Positions 41,701 to 45,986 are shown, counted from the first letter of the stretch. The stretch is DNA of 64,000 bases from Saccharina japonica (GCA_008828725.1 MEHQ01003625.1:86944-150943); one strand, 5' to 3'. Notes: generated by a model not told the origin, from the sequence alone. Translations and numbers: made by a program.

Positions 41701-44700
41701 GACGGCGCACTTTTTTTTTTTTTCTCATCCCATTTACTATCTTCGCCCTTCCTTTCTCTCTCCTACCTGGTCGTAACTCAGATCCGGGGTCACAAAGTAG
41801 GCTCCTCTCCCTCCTCCCCCACTACGGTTCTTGCCTTGCATTTTTATCGCGAGAAGACTTCAGCTTTTTCTTCCCTCGTCGACTCGCATTCGAATTGTGC
41901 CTACACACGCTAGCACTGAAACACGAAAAAGAGGCGGGAAGGCTTACATCCTTGGCGACGACCCCCAGCATCGCCTTGGCGTAGGACATCTGCGCCAGCT
42001 TCAGCTGGATCTAATTTCCCGGGTAAGGCGAATGGGCAGCATGGCCAATCCGACGATAGGGGGGGGAGCAGTAAGCGACACGGCAACAGCGGAGCAGTAC
42101 GTACCGCAAACAAAAAATGTCAAGTTGGTCGTGCTTCGTTCTTGGAACAAATGGCACGTTTACGCTGCACGTCAATTGCCAGATGGCAAACACAATACAT
42201 AATACATACGTGCTGATACATACGTCAGCATCGAATTGGGGTACCACATGGGTTGGTGCTCAGCGTCGCAAACTGCTTTATGCGTCGATCGGTTTTGCAA
42301 AAATGGGCTACCGGTATATCTCTTCGTGGACGTTTCCTTTTCCTACCATTGGACCCACGCTACGTCGTACGGTGTTGGAGTTGTTTTTTTTTGTAAGCCC
42401 GAAAACAATGGTTGTGACCGATGGGACTCCCCAACTGAAGAGTTACCCAACCATCGTATATTTGCATCCGATGTGTACGTATTGCATATTGTTATTTGCA
42501 AGCCCATGCAGTTGCGTATCGGGCTTAACTTACACTATTCCTCAAAACCGGTGTGTTTGTTCGGGTATGTAGCTCTTCACGTAAGGAGCCTGACACAGGA
42601 TGTTTTGGCGCTATATACGACTCCTACCATGGCACGCGTCATTGAGAGATATTGAGAAAGAAACAATAAGCCGCGGGCCGTCGAAGGCCTAGATTTTCCA
42701 ACAAAAGCAACGCAAAAATCATGCAGAGTGGAGGAAAAACCGACCCATGCATACGGTAGTGGAAAATAGAAATTACAGGGCTGATACCACTTTTACCGTG
42801 AGCATTCCGGGTGTTTCTTGATAAGCATAACACAGGCTGAGAAAAACGTTCATCGCGGGTATTTCGGTTGCTTCTTGACGATACGGAGAACTTAGCAGAG
42901 GGGACTTTCCACACCTCGCACATATCATCTACAGATAGATGATCTACGGATAGATCATCTACAGATACACCATCTGCAGATAGATCATCTAAATCATAAC
43001 CTGCCGTTCTGAGGTGCTGTGAAGGGTCTGTAGAATACGGGTCCAACTCAGGAAACATGTCCTAAACCGTGTAGGTTATATGTCTTCCACCCGGCAACGT
43101 GAGCTGTAGATCATACAGATGATACAGATCATGCAGGTCAGGGATACATCTGCCCAAAAATATCTAGATCATCAAGTCAGAATCGATTTGTCTGTGCTAG
43201 GTATGGAACTTTCCGATTAGTAAATTGGCGATTGCATCGGAGGGTCCAAAATAATGGAACCACGGATTCGATCAGAATGTCTTAGAATTGGCATCCCAGA
43301 GAGGACACTCCTCTTCTTCGATCCCGAAAGCCGGCGCAGGAGGCCTCGTCCAATCCAACACTTACGTTAAACGATCCACGGTAGGGAGACAGAATATATT
43401 ACAAAACCGCGGCGCAAAACCCAGCACCCACCAGAGCGAATTCTTCCGGGTGGGACTGGGCCGCGTACATCCTCAGGGACCGGGACCAATACTTGGAAGC
43501 GTCGTCCTGACCGTGCGGAGCGTTGGCCATTAGCTCTTGGCACAGCTTCGAGTCCTCCTCTCCGTCTTGGTCGCCACCGCTTGCGATAAGAAAGATAATG
43601 GGAGGTTTTGAGGATGCATTGAACAGACGAAGGCGATGGCGGCGGCGGCGGCGGGAGGGAAAGGGGTGTGCCAAACATTTCTGGTGCGAAATACACCGAC
43701 GCGCGGCCTCGCAAACTGAAGGAAAAAAAAGGGTGTGCTGGCCAGAACAAAAGACCCGTTTTCTGCCTTTCAGGTACACTCTTTGAGCCAGCAGTGCCGG
43801 TAAAGTAGCAAGCTGACAATAGCAGCCGTACATAGCGGCGTAACATCCGCCACTCTTTATACGATGCGGTATCGGCAACTGTTGGGCAGCATGCACATAA
43901 TTATGTCCGTGCCCACTGACTAATAACTGCAGTCTCGAGCGTTAACAGCTCACCCGCGTTGCCGTTGCTGCGGCTTTGCCCTGGCCATTTCTATGCTGGC
44001 GGCTGCGATAGTTCTGGTGTTCAGCGCGCCCCGCAGCTCGTCGTCCAGCAGCGCGCTCTGACCGAAGTCTTCGTCGCCTATGGACTGCTGTCTGCCTCGC
44101 CTGCCGCGTTTTGTCGCATGTTCTTTCTGCGGTGGCAACAACGGATGCATATGTTAAGAATATTTCACATGTTGGACAGATCATGATCTACAGACTATAA
44201 TAGTAGATCCTCTAGATCATCAAGATCCTACCCAGCCGTTATGATATGTTGTGCAGGATCTGCTTAGTACAGATCTAAGCCAGGAAACGTATCCTAGATC
44301 CTGCAGGTTTATACGGCGCCCACCCGGTAACATGAGTTATAGATCATACAGATCATACAGATCATATAGATCATATAGATCATACAGATCATACTTATCA
44401 TACAGATCAGGAATATATGTGCATTGACATATCTAGATCGTGAAGGGGGAATCGATGATCTGTACGTCCGAGGTGATATATTGATATCTTGTTTAATCTT
44501 TTAACATCGAGTTGTATGTCTTGTCCTCATGACCACGGCACGATGAGCACAACAGACAGTGGAGAAGTGAAGTCCACACTGGCATACTGCTGGGCGTGCC
44601 TATTGCCAGTTGCCAACTGCTGGCCATGTGGTTTTTTTGTGGTCCGGAAAAAAAACGACTCTGGCTGGGAGTATAGTCACCGCTTCAAGTTCAAACAAAA

Positions 44701-45986
44701 ATACCAACATGCGGATTATATTTATATGCCCAGAGTGGCATTTCAGCTCGTTCAGCTCAAGCAAGCCTCACAGCATAATACGAGACGCGTGGCTCTGGAT
44801 GGAAATATATGGGACCTTTTGATTTCCGTATTACTGTTCAAATGTTATTCATATTTTTATGTCCAGCCTGATACAAGTATGCTCGTGGCCATGGTGGCCA
44901 CAAGCGACTGCCAGCAGCATTGTCGCACTCAACAGCTTGTAGTAGTGACCATGCTATCACCACGTTACGCGTCGCCATTCAGCGACCTACGTACGTACCG
45001 TCACATGTGTTACGATCGTGATTGCGTCAAACAATGCTGTCCAATACGAGCGACCACTCTGTTCGGAAATGCAAACAATACCACAACGATCCTTTTGTTT
45101 GCAGACAGAGTGCTACAATACGACGGTATACGAGTAGTATGCGTGTGTTCTTCGCATTACGTACTCGTACACCGTTAGTTAATTATTTCTGCCCATCGAC
45201 ATCCAACACTCCACGCACTGCAGCACGTAGGAGTATACTTGCTGTGCGTGGGGTGATAGAGACCGCGCACTGTTTCCTAAGAGTTGTTGCAAAAGCTCTA
45301 CGTACTGTGCAAGCTCGCATCGAAACTCGAGCCGACTTCGTACGAGTGTACGAGTGTGCGAGTAAGTAATGTTACCACAGCAGTCAGTATTATTATGCAC
45401 GTCAGCTGTGAGTTCGACTGGTTGAATAGTTGATACTCAACTTTGAAAGCTGCGTAGAACGTTTGTTATGTAGTTGTACAACTTGTACACGAGCAGTAGT
45501 GCTACGAGTACTAGCTGTGCAGTATTTATCAAACTGCCGTACGTACAGTTGTAGGACAGTCTTCGTACGTTCGAATAAAAGTATACTCGCAACACTTGTC
45601 AAGTGGCAAATTAAATAGTGACATTTTTTGCTGACCTTCGGTCGGCGAGGGCGAGGGTCGCCATGGTGAAACTTGGGTCTCTCCACCGGTAGCGGAACCA
45701 ACGCACCGACAGGGCCACCACCACCACCACCACCACCACCCTCCTTGCCCCGGTCCAGTGCCGGCAACATCTTTCTCGGTAGAGCCGGAGCACCCCCGCC
45801 CCCGAACGACAGCCTCCTCAGCCTAGTGGCGTCCAACGCGGCGGGTTGCTTGAGGGGTGAGCTGATGGCGCTTGGGGCCTTAGGGTCGGTGCGGCGTGTG
45901 CTCTTAGTCGCGTGGTCGGTGAGCGGGAAAGATTCTTCCTCTGCTCCGTCGAGGTGGACCCGGGGGGAGACTCTGCTGAACGCCAT
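862..45986 (-). CDS. TPR-CHAT protein gene, 28 exons found, 3' end outside window
   Basis: The exons, in transcript order, end at 45986, 44126, 43579, 42010, 41421, 40376, 39367, 37719, 35482, 34186, 33442, 32163, 27950, 25624, 24089, 23544, 20939, 19423, 16049, 14943, 13414, 10753, 9716, 4748, 3386, 2957, 2188 and 999. They total about 6571 nt (about 2190 residues). Nearly every junction keeps phase, which is strong support for one gene. The TPR-like middle and the CHAT-like C-terminus (core residues match Pfam CHAT, a caspase/separase-clan fold) give the architecture known from bacterial and algal TPR-CHAT proteins. CHAT domains act as peptidases or scaffolds. Here the usual H-x-x-x-HG and S-A-C motifs are not seen, so activity is doubtful. 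No signal peptide is visible. The stop codon is not in the window. Two junctions are uncertain (exons 5/6 and 16/17). Confidence 0.85.
1488..1685 (-). repeat. Family-E dispersed repeat
   Basis: Related to 12582-12770, 41725-41912 and 61494-61690 on the plus strand, and partially to 60745-60812. Core text on the minus strand includes CGTAACTCAGATCCGGGGTC and CGTCGACCTGCG. About 190 bp; no coding capacity. Confidence 0.8.
2078..2188 (-). CDS. Gene 1 exon 27 (CHAT GLAxAF...W motif)
   Basis: The acceptor TCGGGTGCAG|GGG and donor GATACG|GTGAGC, phase 0. GLAEAFIAAGARTVVQKLW is a near-consensus CHAT motif ('GL.rAFl.AGa..Vv.sLW'), followed by CDEESALVDT where 'vdDeat' is usual. This is the clearest single piece of evidence for the CHAT assignment. 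Confidence 0.93.
2345..2520. repeat. GGGTC/GACCC pentamer arrays, inverted
   Basis: A GTCGGGTCGGGTCG stretch faces CCGACCCGACTCGACTCGA copies. Similar paired arrays are at 9808-9945, 36365-36610 and 57055-57185. Confidence 0.8.
2855..2957 (-). CDS. Gene 1 exon 26
   Basis: The acceptor GCGCGTACAG|G completes a Trp codon (KAG-W-REGKFGHAAH) and the donor is TTGAAG|GTGAGG, phase 0. Contains FTVRCGCVANPGDEEKGG. The Cys and His residues are noteworthy but no metal-binding pattern is certain. The frame follows from phase continuity. Confidence 0.75.
3304..3386 (-). CDS. Gene 1 exon 25
   Basis: The acceptor ATGGTTGCAG|CAA and donor GGCTG|GTGCGC leave two bases. It encodes QNAVVMQHEGAGNLATKATS with an HIIFKAG end. 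Frame choice rests on phase with exons 24 and 26; another longer frame is open here but does not splice. The segment is an insertion relative to the usual CHAT layout. Confidence 0.72.
4088..4515 (+). repeat. Family-G dispersed repeat, about 420 bp
   Basis: A near-full copy (AGCGTCAGAGATTAACACAC to TCGGTTCCCAATCACGAATA). Related copies are at 11803-12214 (plus), 18236-18545 (minus) and 39525-39802 (minus). Confidence 0.8.
4542..4748 (-). CDS. Gene 1 exon 24 (CHAT catalytic-Cys strand, Cys missing)
   Basis: The acceptor TTCAAAACAG|GTG and donor AGGGCG|GTGAGT, phase 0. ASLLKTLHLRSCGLVVLSRG aligns with the CHAT 'l..l.L..ceLVVLSACetG' strand. The position expected to be Ala-Cys reads Arg-Gly. 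The rest is an acidic Gly/Ala/Ser loop. A C-run of 42 bases, the tail of a family-D repeat, ends about 25 nt upstream of the acceptor. Confidence 0.88.
4775..5122 (-). mobile_element. Family-D poly-C-tailed repeat, two overlapping copies
   Basis: On the minus strand two copies of a unit (CCCGGCATTGTAGGGATGCG ... GGCCGTGCACAA) end in a run of 42 C (4775-4816). Oriented with gene 1. The tail ends 26 nt before the exon 24 acceptor. The longer copy starts GTCCGCCTCAGAGGCGGTTC. No Pol III box is obvious; the tail type is unusual for a SINE. Confidence 0.75.
5704..5825. mobile_element. TIR-2 element
   Basis: Same family as 471-589; within copy 1 of the tandem duplication and repeated at 7562-7683. 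Confidence 0.75.
6240..6685. repeat. 10-bp minisatellite (AGTCACTAAT)n, copy 1
   Basis: Around 40 units of a TCAC variant of the 10-mer, within copy 1 of the 1.83-kb tandem duplication; an identical array is at 8098-8543. Confidence 0.75.
7023..7132. mobile_element. TIR-2 element
   Basis: Same family; nested in a 7.0-7.4 kb segment with hAT-like ends (TAGAGCTGTGAAG ... CTCCCAGCTATA). Repeated with several differences at 8882-8991. Confidence 0.78.
7448..9281. repeat. 1.83-kb tandem duplication, copy 2
   Basis: The second copy of 5591-7422. Real differences between copies (e.g. near 8804, 8855, 8938, 9006, 9072) argue against a pure assembly artefact. It lies in the intron between gene 1 exons 23 and 24. 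Confidence 0.93.
8882..8991. mobile_element. TIR-2 element
   Basis: Counterpart of 7023-7132 in duplication copy 2, with several substitutions. Confidence 0.78.
9450..9716 (-). CDS. Gene 1 exon 23 (RG-rich insert in CHAT)
   Basis: The acceptor ATCCAAGCAG|GCA and donor AATCAG|GTATTC, phase 0 on both sides. It begins AATREVLTTAAP, then a GRGRGRG tract and Gly/Ala loops, and ends MEETVKLFAAKLNQ. In active CHAT proteins the H-x-x-x-HG strand should fall here; no such motif is visible. The RG tract is RGG-box-like and may be a loop insertion. Confidence 0.82.
9808..9945. repeat. GGGTC pentamer array, inverted pair
   Basis: About nine GGGTC units, then 35 bp, then CCCGACCCGACCCGACCCGA. Lies about 90 nt upstream (in gene 1 sense) of exon 23. 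Confidence 0.85.
10547..10753 (-). CDS. Gene 1 exon 22 (CHAT)
   Basis: The acceptor GGGGCCGCAG|GTG lies 20 nt past a run of about 28 C on the coding strand; the donor is GGCGAG|GTATGA. The 69 codons hold a Ser/Gly loop and then GRVVAAAWSSDPEDCHFCKGE, which with the next exon gives FCKGEAATREVL, fitting the CHAT 'L.Ge.At...vl' helix that leads to the catalytic His strand. Confidence 0.85.
11222..11498. mobile_element. TIR-1 element, about 277 bp
   Basis: Starts GCGTGCTACGATAGAGGTGC and ends ACCTCTATCGTTTATAGCAC. Same family as 53615-53890. Lies in the intron between gene 1 exons 21 and 22. Confidence 0.75.
11739..12278 (+). repeat. Family-G copy flanked by identical 64-bp direct repeats
   Basis: 11739-11802 and 12215-12278 appear identical (CATTTCGGCGTAAGAAACCC ... 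TTTTTATCGC) and flank a 412-bp family-G copy. The other family-G copies lack such flanks. Confidence 0.85.
12582..12770 (+). repeat. Family-E dispersed repeat
   Basis: About 95% similar by eye to 41725-41912 (both contain AACTCAGATCCGGGGTCACA). Intron between gene 1 exons 21 and 22. Confidence 0.82.
13309..13414 (-). CDS. Gene 1 exon 21 (CHAT)
   Basis: The acceptor ATGTCTCAG|G completes the Arg begun in exon 20. RYSVRYTSSLYALELAER matches the CHAT segment 'h.v.Y.pSl..L', which follows the PxxAL strand. The donor is TGCGTT|GTGAGT, phase 0. A poly-C tail of a family-D repeat lies within about 60 nt upstream of the acceptor. Confidence 0.87.
13441..13640 (-). mobile_element. Family-D repeats, two tandem variants
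   Basis: 13468-13564 matches the 4817 copy; 13569-13640 is a variant (GATGCGTGGTCGATGG). Both end in C-rich tails on the gene 1 coding strand. The tail at 13441-13467 lies just upstream of the exon 21 acceptor at 13414. Confidence 0.72.
13728..13820 (-). mobile_element. Family-D variant repeat
   Basis: Reads on the minus strand as a unit containing GGGATACGTAGTCAATGG, ending in a C-rich tail (13728-13747). Same orientation as gene 1. Confidence 0.62.
14726..14943 (-). CDS. Gene 1 exon 20 (CHAT beta-strand core)
   Basis: The acceptor CTTCGCCAG|GAC and donor GATAG|GTGGGT. DITIVQHGLLGVVPVHAL matches the CHAT motif 'l.i.P.g.L..lP..AL', which normally precedes the catalytic half. A Gly-rich insertion follows and the exon ends APLVVLD. 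A poly-C-tailed family-D repeat lies just upstream of the acceptor in sense orientation. Confidence 0.87.
14970..15092 (-). mobile_element. Family-D repeat upstream of exon 20
   Basis: Minus strand: CCCGGCATTGCATATATATG, then ACTACGGCCATGCATGACAT, then CCACCTCCCCC. The tail is about 25 nt from the exon 20 acceptor (14943). Sense to gene 1. Confidence 0.7.
15954..16049 (-). CDS. Gene 1 exon 19
   Basis: The acceptor CCTCAAAAG|GTG lies behind a T/C tract and the donor is ATACAG|GTACCT; 32 codons, phase 0 on both sides. It encodes NALSAFALQDLGATLGVANV and a KALPPHIQ end that runs into DITIVQHG of exon 20. No family signature by itself; phase and position support it. Confidence 0.83.
16904..17565. 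repeat. 65-bp and 55-bp tandem arrays with CACCCGGGTG palindrome
   Basis: About six units of 65 bp (ending CTATACTGGTATATGTAAAC) and then five units of about 56 bp (ending GGTATGTTGGGTTACCGT). Each unit has the near-perfect palindrome TATCACCCGGGTGATA. A single unit opens the window at 1-60. Intron between gene 1 exons 18 and 19. Confidence 0.88.
17912..18062. repeat. Family-C dispersed repeat
   Basis: A conserved segment (CCCTGGATGGACATCCATCG, GGAAACCCCCACACC, TAGAGGGGTGGTGCCTTA) also at 29818-29975 and 31065-31222; degraded partial copies at 1795-1895 (reverse) and 10340-10400. Function unknown. Confidence 0.78.
18236..18545 (-). repeat. Family-G dispersed repeat
   Basis: Reverse-oriented 310-bp copy (GGGAACCGATATGAGAATAA at its plus-strand start). 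Ends about 150 nt from gene 1 exon 18. Confidence 0.78.
18699..19423 (-). CDS. Gene 1 exon 18
   Basis: The acceptor GTGTGAGCAG|CG follows a T-run and the donor is CAACCCT|GTGAGA, phase 0. It starts RSFEKWLCRGGVWAAQ, then LALLTTCG, YPTDEVLAEMVDAYEALICW, long charged low-complexity stretches (ENKIAELEEKRAAIAARARD) and ends LRVRVILASHGTTELLRKA. The position just before the CHAT core suggests it is the helical lead-in and linker to that domain. Confidence 0.9.
20356..20939 (-). CDS. Gene 1 exon 17
   Basis: The acceptor TCTCGACCAG|C follows a C/T tract and the donor is CGAG|GTACGT. It encodes an Arg run, an acidic Asp run, then helices (HALQAFRFLCRSGQLFLAEQ), a Thr/Ala low-complexity loop, RKELKEKRERVRRALVDVRR and a Gly-rich loop. 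The final G plus CG from the next exon makes Ala, so the join to exon 18 is exact. Confidence 0.88.
21771..21884. mobile_element. TIR-2 element
   Basis: TATTACGGCGGTTCATAGT at the left and CACCCCGTAATA at the right; closest to the 471 copy. Intron between gene 1 exons 16 and 17. Confidence 0.78.
22488..22685. repeat. 13-bp minisatellite (TTGCAACCCCTAA)n
   Basis: About 14 variable units ending at a TIR-1-like CCGTAGCACG next to the alternative donor of gene 1 exon 16. Also at 34991-35103 and 47836-47970. Confidence 0.8.
22772..23544 (-). CDS. Gene 1 exon 16 (SAP-like segment, disordered tail)
   Basis: The acceptor CTTGTGTAG|GCT is clear. Near the start is LSRWKPMQLKGLLSELGLD followed by GCAEKRDVVEKI, which resembles the SAP-like fold of MANF/ARMET C-termini ('..LK..L...G..C.GC.EK.D'). 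A long disordered Gly/Asp/Ser/Thr-rich region with a (GH)n tract follows. The donor CG|GTTAGC at 22772 keeps phase with exon 17. A stronger-looking CAG|GTTCGT at 22708 would extend the exon but break the phase. Confidence 0.78.
23628..23731. repeat. (CAA)n microsatellite
   Basis: Around 33 CAA/CAACAA units, about 85 nt upstream of gene 1 exon 16. Confidence 0.95.
23943..24089 (-). CDS. Gene 1 exon 15
   Basis: The donor GTTGTG|GTGAGT is near-perfect. The acceptor is AATACATAG|CGC, with AAGGCAG 9 nt further as an alternative. The 49 codons include AEWVWVPDEDGTPDSPAKK and a polar tail. Phase 0 on both sides joins it to exons 14 and 16. Confidence 0.8.
24620..25130. mobile_element. TIR-1-related element carrying a 10-bp minisatellite
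   Basis: GCGTGCTACGACGATAGAG leads into about 40 copies of a 10-mer (TACTGACTAT and variants), followed by GTATACTCCTCAACTGAGGA. The same arrangement occurs at 56500-56900, 28430-28860, 26770-26860 and twice at 6060-8590, so the array is part of the element, not a local expansion. Confidence 0.65.
25361..25624 (-). CDS. Gene 1 exon 14
   Basis: An excellent acceptor (long T tract, GCGGCAG|GCG). It encodes a Pro/Gly loop, LRGLFGGGMERCLEQCREEL and a helical Ala/Glu stretch, then a Ser/Arg-rich tail. The donor is uncertain: AGCAAT|GTTGCC keeps phase 0, but the site is weak and the true end could be a few codons away. Confidence 0.75.
27412..27745. repeat. 80-bp tandem repeat, about four units
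   Basis: The unit contains TTATCCCACACTAATTCCAA and ACGTGGGACCAGTTCTTAAC. Single or partial units occur at 28085-28180, 49155-49335, 53540-53600, 57500-57550 and 61715-61800, so the family is dispersed and locally amplified here. Confidence 0.82.
27839..27950 (-). CDS. Gene 1 exon 13
   Basis: The acceptor CGTTTCCAG|A completes an Arg codon from exon 12, giving EAYREAARAAP, which is the expected TPR helix ending. The rest is HLADASLNPGAILPRREGG. The donor is CTTAC|GTGAGA, phase 0. Nine nt inside the intron is a GCGTGCCAC sequence resembling a degraded TIR-1 end. Confidence 0.83.
28194..28310. mobile_element. TIR-2 element
   Basis: TTACGGGGGGGCATAGTAAA to TATGGCCCCCCGTAAT. Gene 1 intron, exons 12-13, on the exon 13 side. 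Confidence 0.8.
28430..28862. repeat. 10-bp minisatellite element (AGTCAGTAAT)n
   Basis: About 36 units of AGTCAGTAAT/GTGAT between CCTCAGTTGAGGAG and CACCCTATCCTATCACGCG, the reverse orientation of the 24620 copy. The right part is included in the inverted duplication. Confidence 0.75.
28714..29171. repeat. Inverted duplication arm A
   Basis: 458 bp that reappear as the exact reverse complement at 30021-30478. Contains the end of a 10-bp minisatellite and unique-looking sequence. Confidence 0.93.
29231..30019. repeat. Direct duplication copy B
   Basis: 789 bp starting with a 15-base C-run, repeated as 30478-31266 with no difference seen. The copy ends immediately before the ambiguous base N at 30020. 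Contains a family-C repeat (29818-29975). Confidence 0.93.
29818..29975. repeat. Family-C dispersed repeat
   Basis: As 17912-18062; duplicated with its surroundings at 31065-31222. Confidence 0.8.
30021..30478. repeat. Inverted duplication arm A'
   Basis: Reverse complement of 28714-29171, placed between the two B copies and directly after the N. All of this is intronic (gene 1, exons 12-13). Confidence 0.93.
30478..31266. repeat. Direct duplication copy B'
   Basis: Second copy of 29231-30019, including its family-C repeat (31065-31222). Confidence 0.93.
32015..32163 (-). CDS. Gene 1 exon 12 (canonical TPR)
   Basis: The acceptor AACGCACAG|GAT follows a pyrimidine tract and the donor is TACAG|GTGATT, leaving two bases. 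It encodes DVASAIKHLAAAREIN and then YITSTCLVAKAYHLQGEPE with KSIEAY: a textbook TPR with the G-x-x-x-x-A-I-E-x-Y ending. It joins in phase to the 27950 exon across a 4-kb intron that holds the inverted duplication. Confidence 0.9.
32648..32890. mobile_element. TIR-1 element, about 243 bp
   Basis: Ends GCATGCTACGATAGAGGTGC and CTACCTCTACCGTAGCACGC are about 20-bp inverted repeats. No coding capacity, so MITE-like. It lies 410 nt downstream of gene 1 exon 11's neighbour, in the intron between exons 11 and 12. Confidence 0.8.
33041..33442 (-). CDS. Gene 1 exon 11 (TPR, Ala-rich helix)
   Basis: The acceptor TATTGCCAG|ACC follows a long C/T tract and the donor is GACTTT|GTGAGA; 134 codons in phase 0. 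It contains TCPKKQLALRQELHWHLG (TPR), an LAREAGENLTEAVKLAQ helix, a poly-Ala helix, and WAKAELAKLCLTG leading into exon 12. An overlapping longer frame on the same strand is arginine/proline-rich and has no matching splice phase. Confidence 0.87.
33926..34186 (-). CDS. Gene 1 exon 10 (TPR)
   Basis: The donor is CTTCAG|GTGCGA, phase 0. The acceptor is taken as GGGGACAG|GGG because the frame is open and protein-like from there (IPWGSKTGDGKFHVVDRTH). It encodes a helix, DRAEALLLLARATIEKG, a Ser/Gly loop, then ALETGIAHLRAALQ, which continues into the TPR of exon 11. The exact 5' boundary is less sure than the 3' one. Confidence 0.8.
34991..35103. repeat. 13-bp minisatellite (TTGCAACCCCTAA)n
   Basis: About eight units, ending about 22 nt from the donor of gene 1 exon 9. 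Confidence 0.8.
35126..35482 (-). CDS. Gene 1 exon 9 (linker plus TPR)
   Basis: The acceptor CTACCTACCAG|GTC and donor GCCGAG|GTAGGT are both good, phase 0. The first 75 codons are a polar His/Pro/Lys-rich linker. The C-terminal part is a helix pair (RGIRAAYGRALGTAGKLYL ... AWDHLTKAAE) of TPR type. A GC-poor minisatellite (TTGCAACCCCTAA) lies directly in the downstream intron. Confidence 0.85.
35563..35805. repeat. (GAT)n microsatellite
   Basis: About 80 GAT triplets with TATT interruptions, 80 nt upstream of gene 1 exon 9. The open frame across it is pure repeat, not a gene. Confidence 0.95.
36365..36610. repeat. GGGTC pentamer array
   Basis: About 20 GGGTC-type units followed by divergent CCCGA units. 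Intron between gene 1 exons 8 and 9. Confidence 0.83.
37331..37590. mobile_element. TIR-1 element with internal minisatellite
   Basis: Ends ACGCGTGCTACGTTGGAGGT and ACCTCTACCGCAGCATGC flank about eight copies of a 20-bp unit (ACTATTAGTATATATTACTT). One end lies 6 nt from the donor of gene 1 exon 8. Confidence 0.72.
37597..37719 (-). CDS. Gene 1 exon 8 (helical)
   Basis: The acceptor TTGCGCAG|GTG and donor ATACCC|GTACGA flank 41 codons in phase 0. It encodes a long amphipathic helix pair with YARGVLRRLAGDLAENREL and ERAIRDYEARLG. A TIR-1 repeat (GCATGCTGCGGTAGAGGTGC) starts about 6 nt inside the following intron. Confidence 0.83.
37739..38010. repeat. GATC-rich minisatellite (ATCTAGATCACG)n
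   Basis: Imperfect 10-13-bp units of AGATCACGATCT/AGATCATCT. Related stretches at 16345-16625, 42900-43165 and 44165-44460 all contain repeated AGATCATACAGATC. Begins 20 nt upstream of gene 1 exon 8. Confidence 0.8.
39272..39367 (-). CDS. Gene 1 exon 7 (GC-AG intron follows)
   Basis: The acceptor ACAAATTCAG|GCT is preceded by a T-rich tract. The 32 codons are helical (SLDNIESASEILKGEK) and run into ERAKAQ. The frame meets a stop two codons later, and no GT donor precedes it. CACAG|GCGAGA used as a GC donor joins in phase 0 to exon 8, giving a continuous helix (ERAKAQ-VEYARGV). Confidence 0.78.
39525..39802 (-). repeat. Family-G dispersed repeat
   Basis: Reverse-oriented copy closest to 18236-18545. 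Intron between gene 1 exons 6 and 7. Confidence 0.78.
39958..40064. mobile_element. TIR-2 element
   Basis: TATTACGGGGGGGCGTAGTA to CTATGGCCCTCCGTAGTA. Gene 1 intron between exons 6 and 7. Confidence 0.78.
40214..40376 (-). CDS. Gene 1 exon 6
   Basis: The acceptor follows a C-rich tract (CGACGTTCAG|G) and the donor is AACAAG|GTAAGC in phase 0. It encodes DETLELYVTLSDPAMPPPG and then a Lys/Pro/Glu-rich linker. With this acceptor the exon needs two bases from the previous exon, which exon 5 does not supply. An alternative acceptor (AAAG|CGT, exon start 40405) would join exon 5 in phase, or a small exon lies between them. Confidence 0.75.
41278..41421 (-). CDS. Gene 1 exon 5 (TPR pair, GC donor)
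   Basis: The acceptor CTGTCCAG|GTC is clear. The 48 codons form a helix pair with YNPTRYPRRW at the turn, resembling the 'P..W' turn of TPR units in CHAT proteins, then ALEMGMAFGAMADLVEK. No GT donor fits before an in-frame stop, but GAGAAG|GCAAGA is a good GC-AG donor. Part of this exon's 3' end with its donor is repeated about 170 bp downstream near 41080-41135. The join to exon 6 is out of phase unless exon 6 starts at 40405. Confidence 0.78.
41725..41912 (+). repeat. Family-E dispersed repeat
   Basis: Lies about 36 nt from gene 1 exon 4's donor, in the intron between exons 4 and 5. Confidence 0.82.
41948..42010 (-). CDS. Gene 1 exon 4 (21 codons, TPR helix)
   Basis: A micro-exon of 63 nt with acceptor GGGAAATTAG|ATC and donor GAT|GTAAGC, phase 0 on both sides. 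It codes one amphipathic helix (IQLKLAQMSYAKAMLG...) that completes the TPR pair begun in exon 3. It is too short to stand out by length; the strong donor and phase match are the evidence. Confidence 0.8.
42900..43170. repeat. GATC-rich repeat
   Basis: AGATAGATGATCTACGGATA-type units flanking CGTAACCTGCCG-like text. Intron between gene 1 exons 3 and 4. Confidence 0.7.
43432..43579 (-). CDS. Gene 1 exon 3 (TPR-like)
   Basis: The acceptor TATCGCAAG|C and donor CTCTG|GTGGGT flank an acidic linker and then a helix pair containing ASKYWSRSLRMYAAQ and a P-E-E-F turn. The helix / Pro-Glu / helix pattern continues into the next exon and is typical of TPR units in TPR-CHAT proteins. Phase is consistent on both sides. 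Confidence 0.85.
43954..44126 (-). CDS. Gene 1 exon 2
   Basis: The acceptor CCACCGCAG|AAA keeps phase 0 and the donor CGCGG|GTGAGC leaves two bases. It encodes a basic start (KEHATKRGRRGRQQ), then an acidic helical stretch with DDELRGALNTRTIAAA. The two leftover bases plus the first base of the next exon make Gly. Other frames here are open but do not match the neighbouring phases. Confidence 0.85.
44160..44480. repeat. GATC-rich repeat
   Basis: Contains repeated ATACAGATCATACAGATCAT and the text of the 42900-43165 and 16345-16625 copies, partly in the other orientation. Intron between gene 1 exons 1 and 2. Confidence 0.72.
44489..45178 (+). other. Unexplained 229-codon open frame in gene 1 intron 1
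   Basis: The longest open frame not tied to a splice-consistent gene. It lies antisense inside the intron between exons 1 and 2. Cys-rich and without recognised motifs (e.g. KSTLAYCWACLLPVANC). Chance openness cannot be excluded. Confidence 0.2.
45636..45986 (-). CDS. Gene 1 exon 1 (start codon, low-complexity leader)
   Basis: The ATG at 45986 has A at -3 and G at +4, and an in-frame TAG lies just upstream, so this is the preferred start. The 117 codons are rich in Pro, Arg and Gly, including a run of seven Gly from a GGT microsatellite. The donor is AAG|GTCAGC, in phase 0, and the next residues come from the 44126 exon. An upstream coding exon cannot be excluded, because a CTGTAG acceptor-like site lies 6 nt before the ATG. 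Confidence 0.75.
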
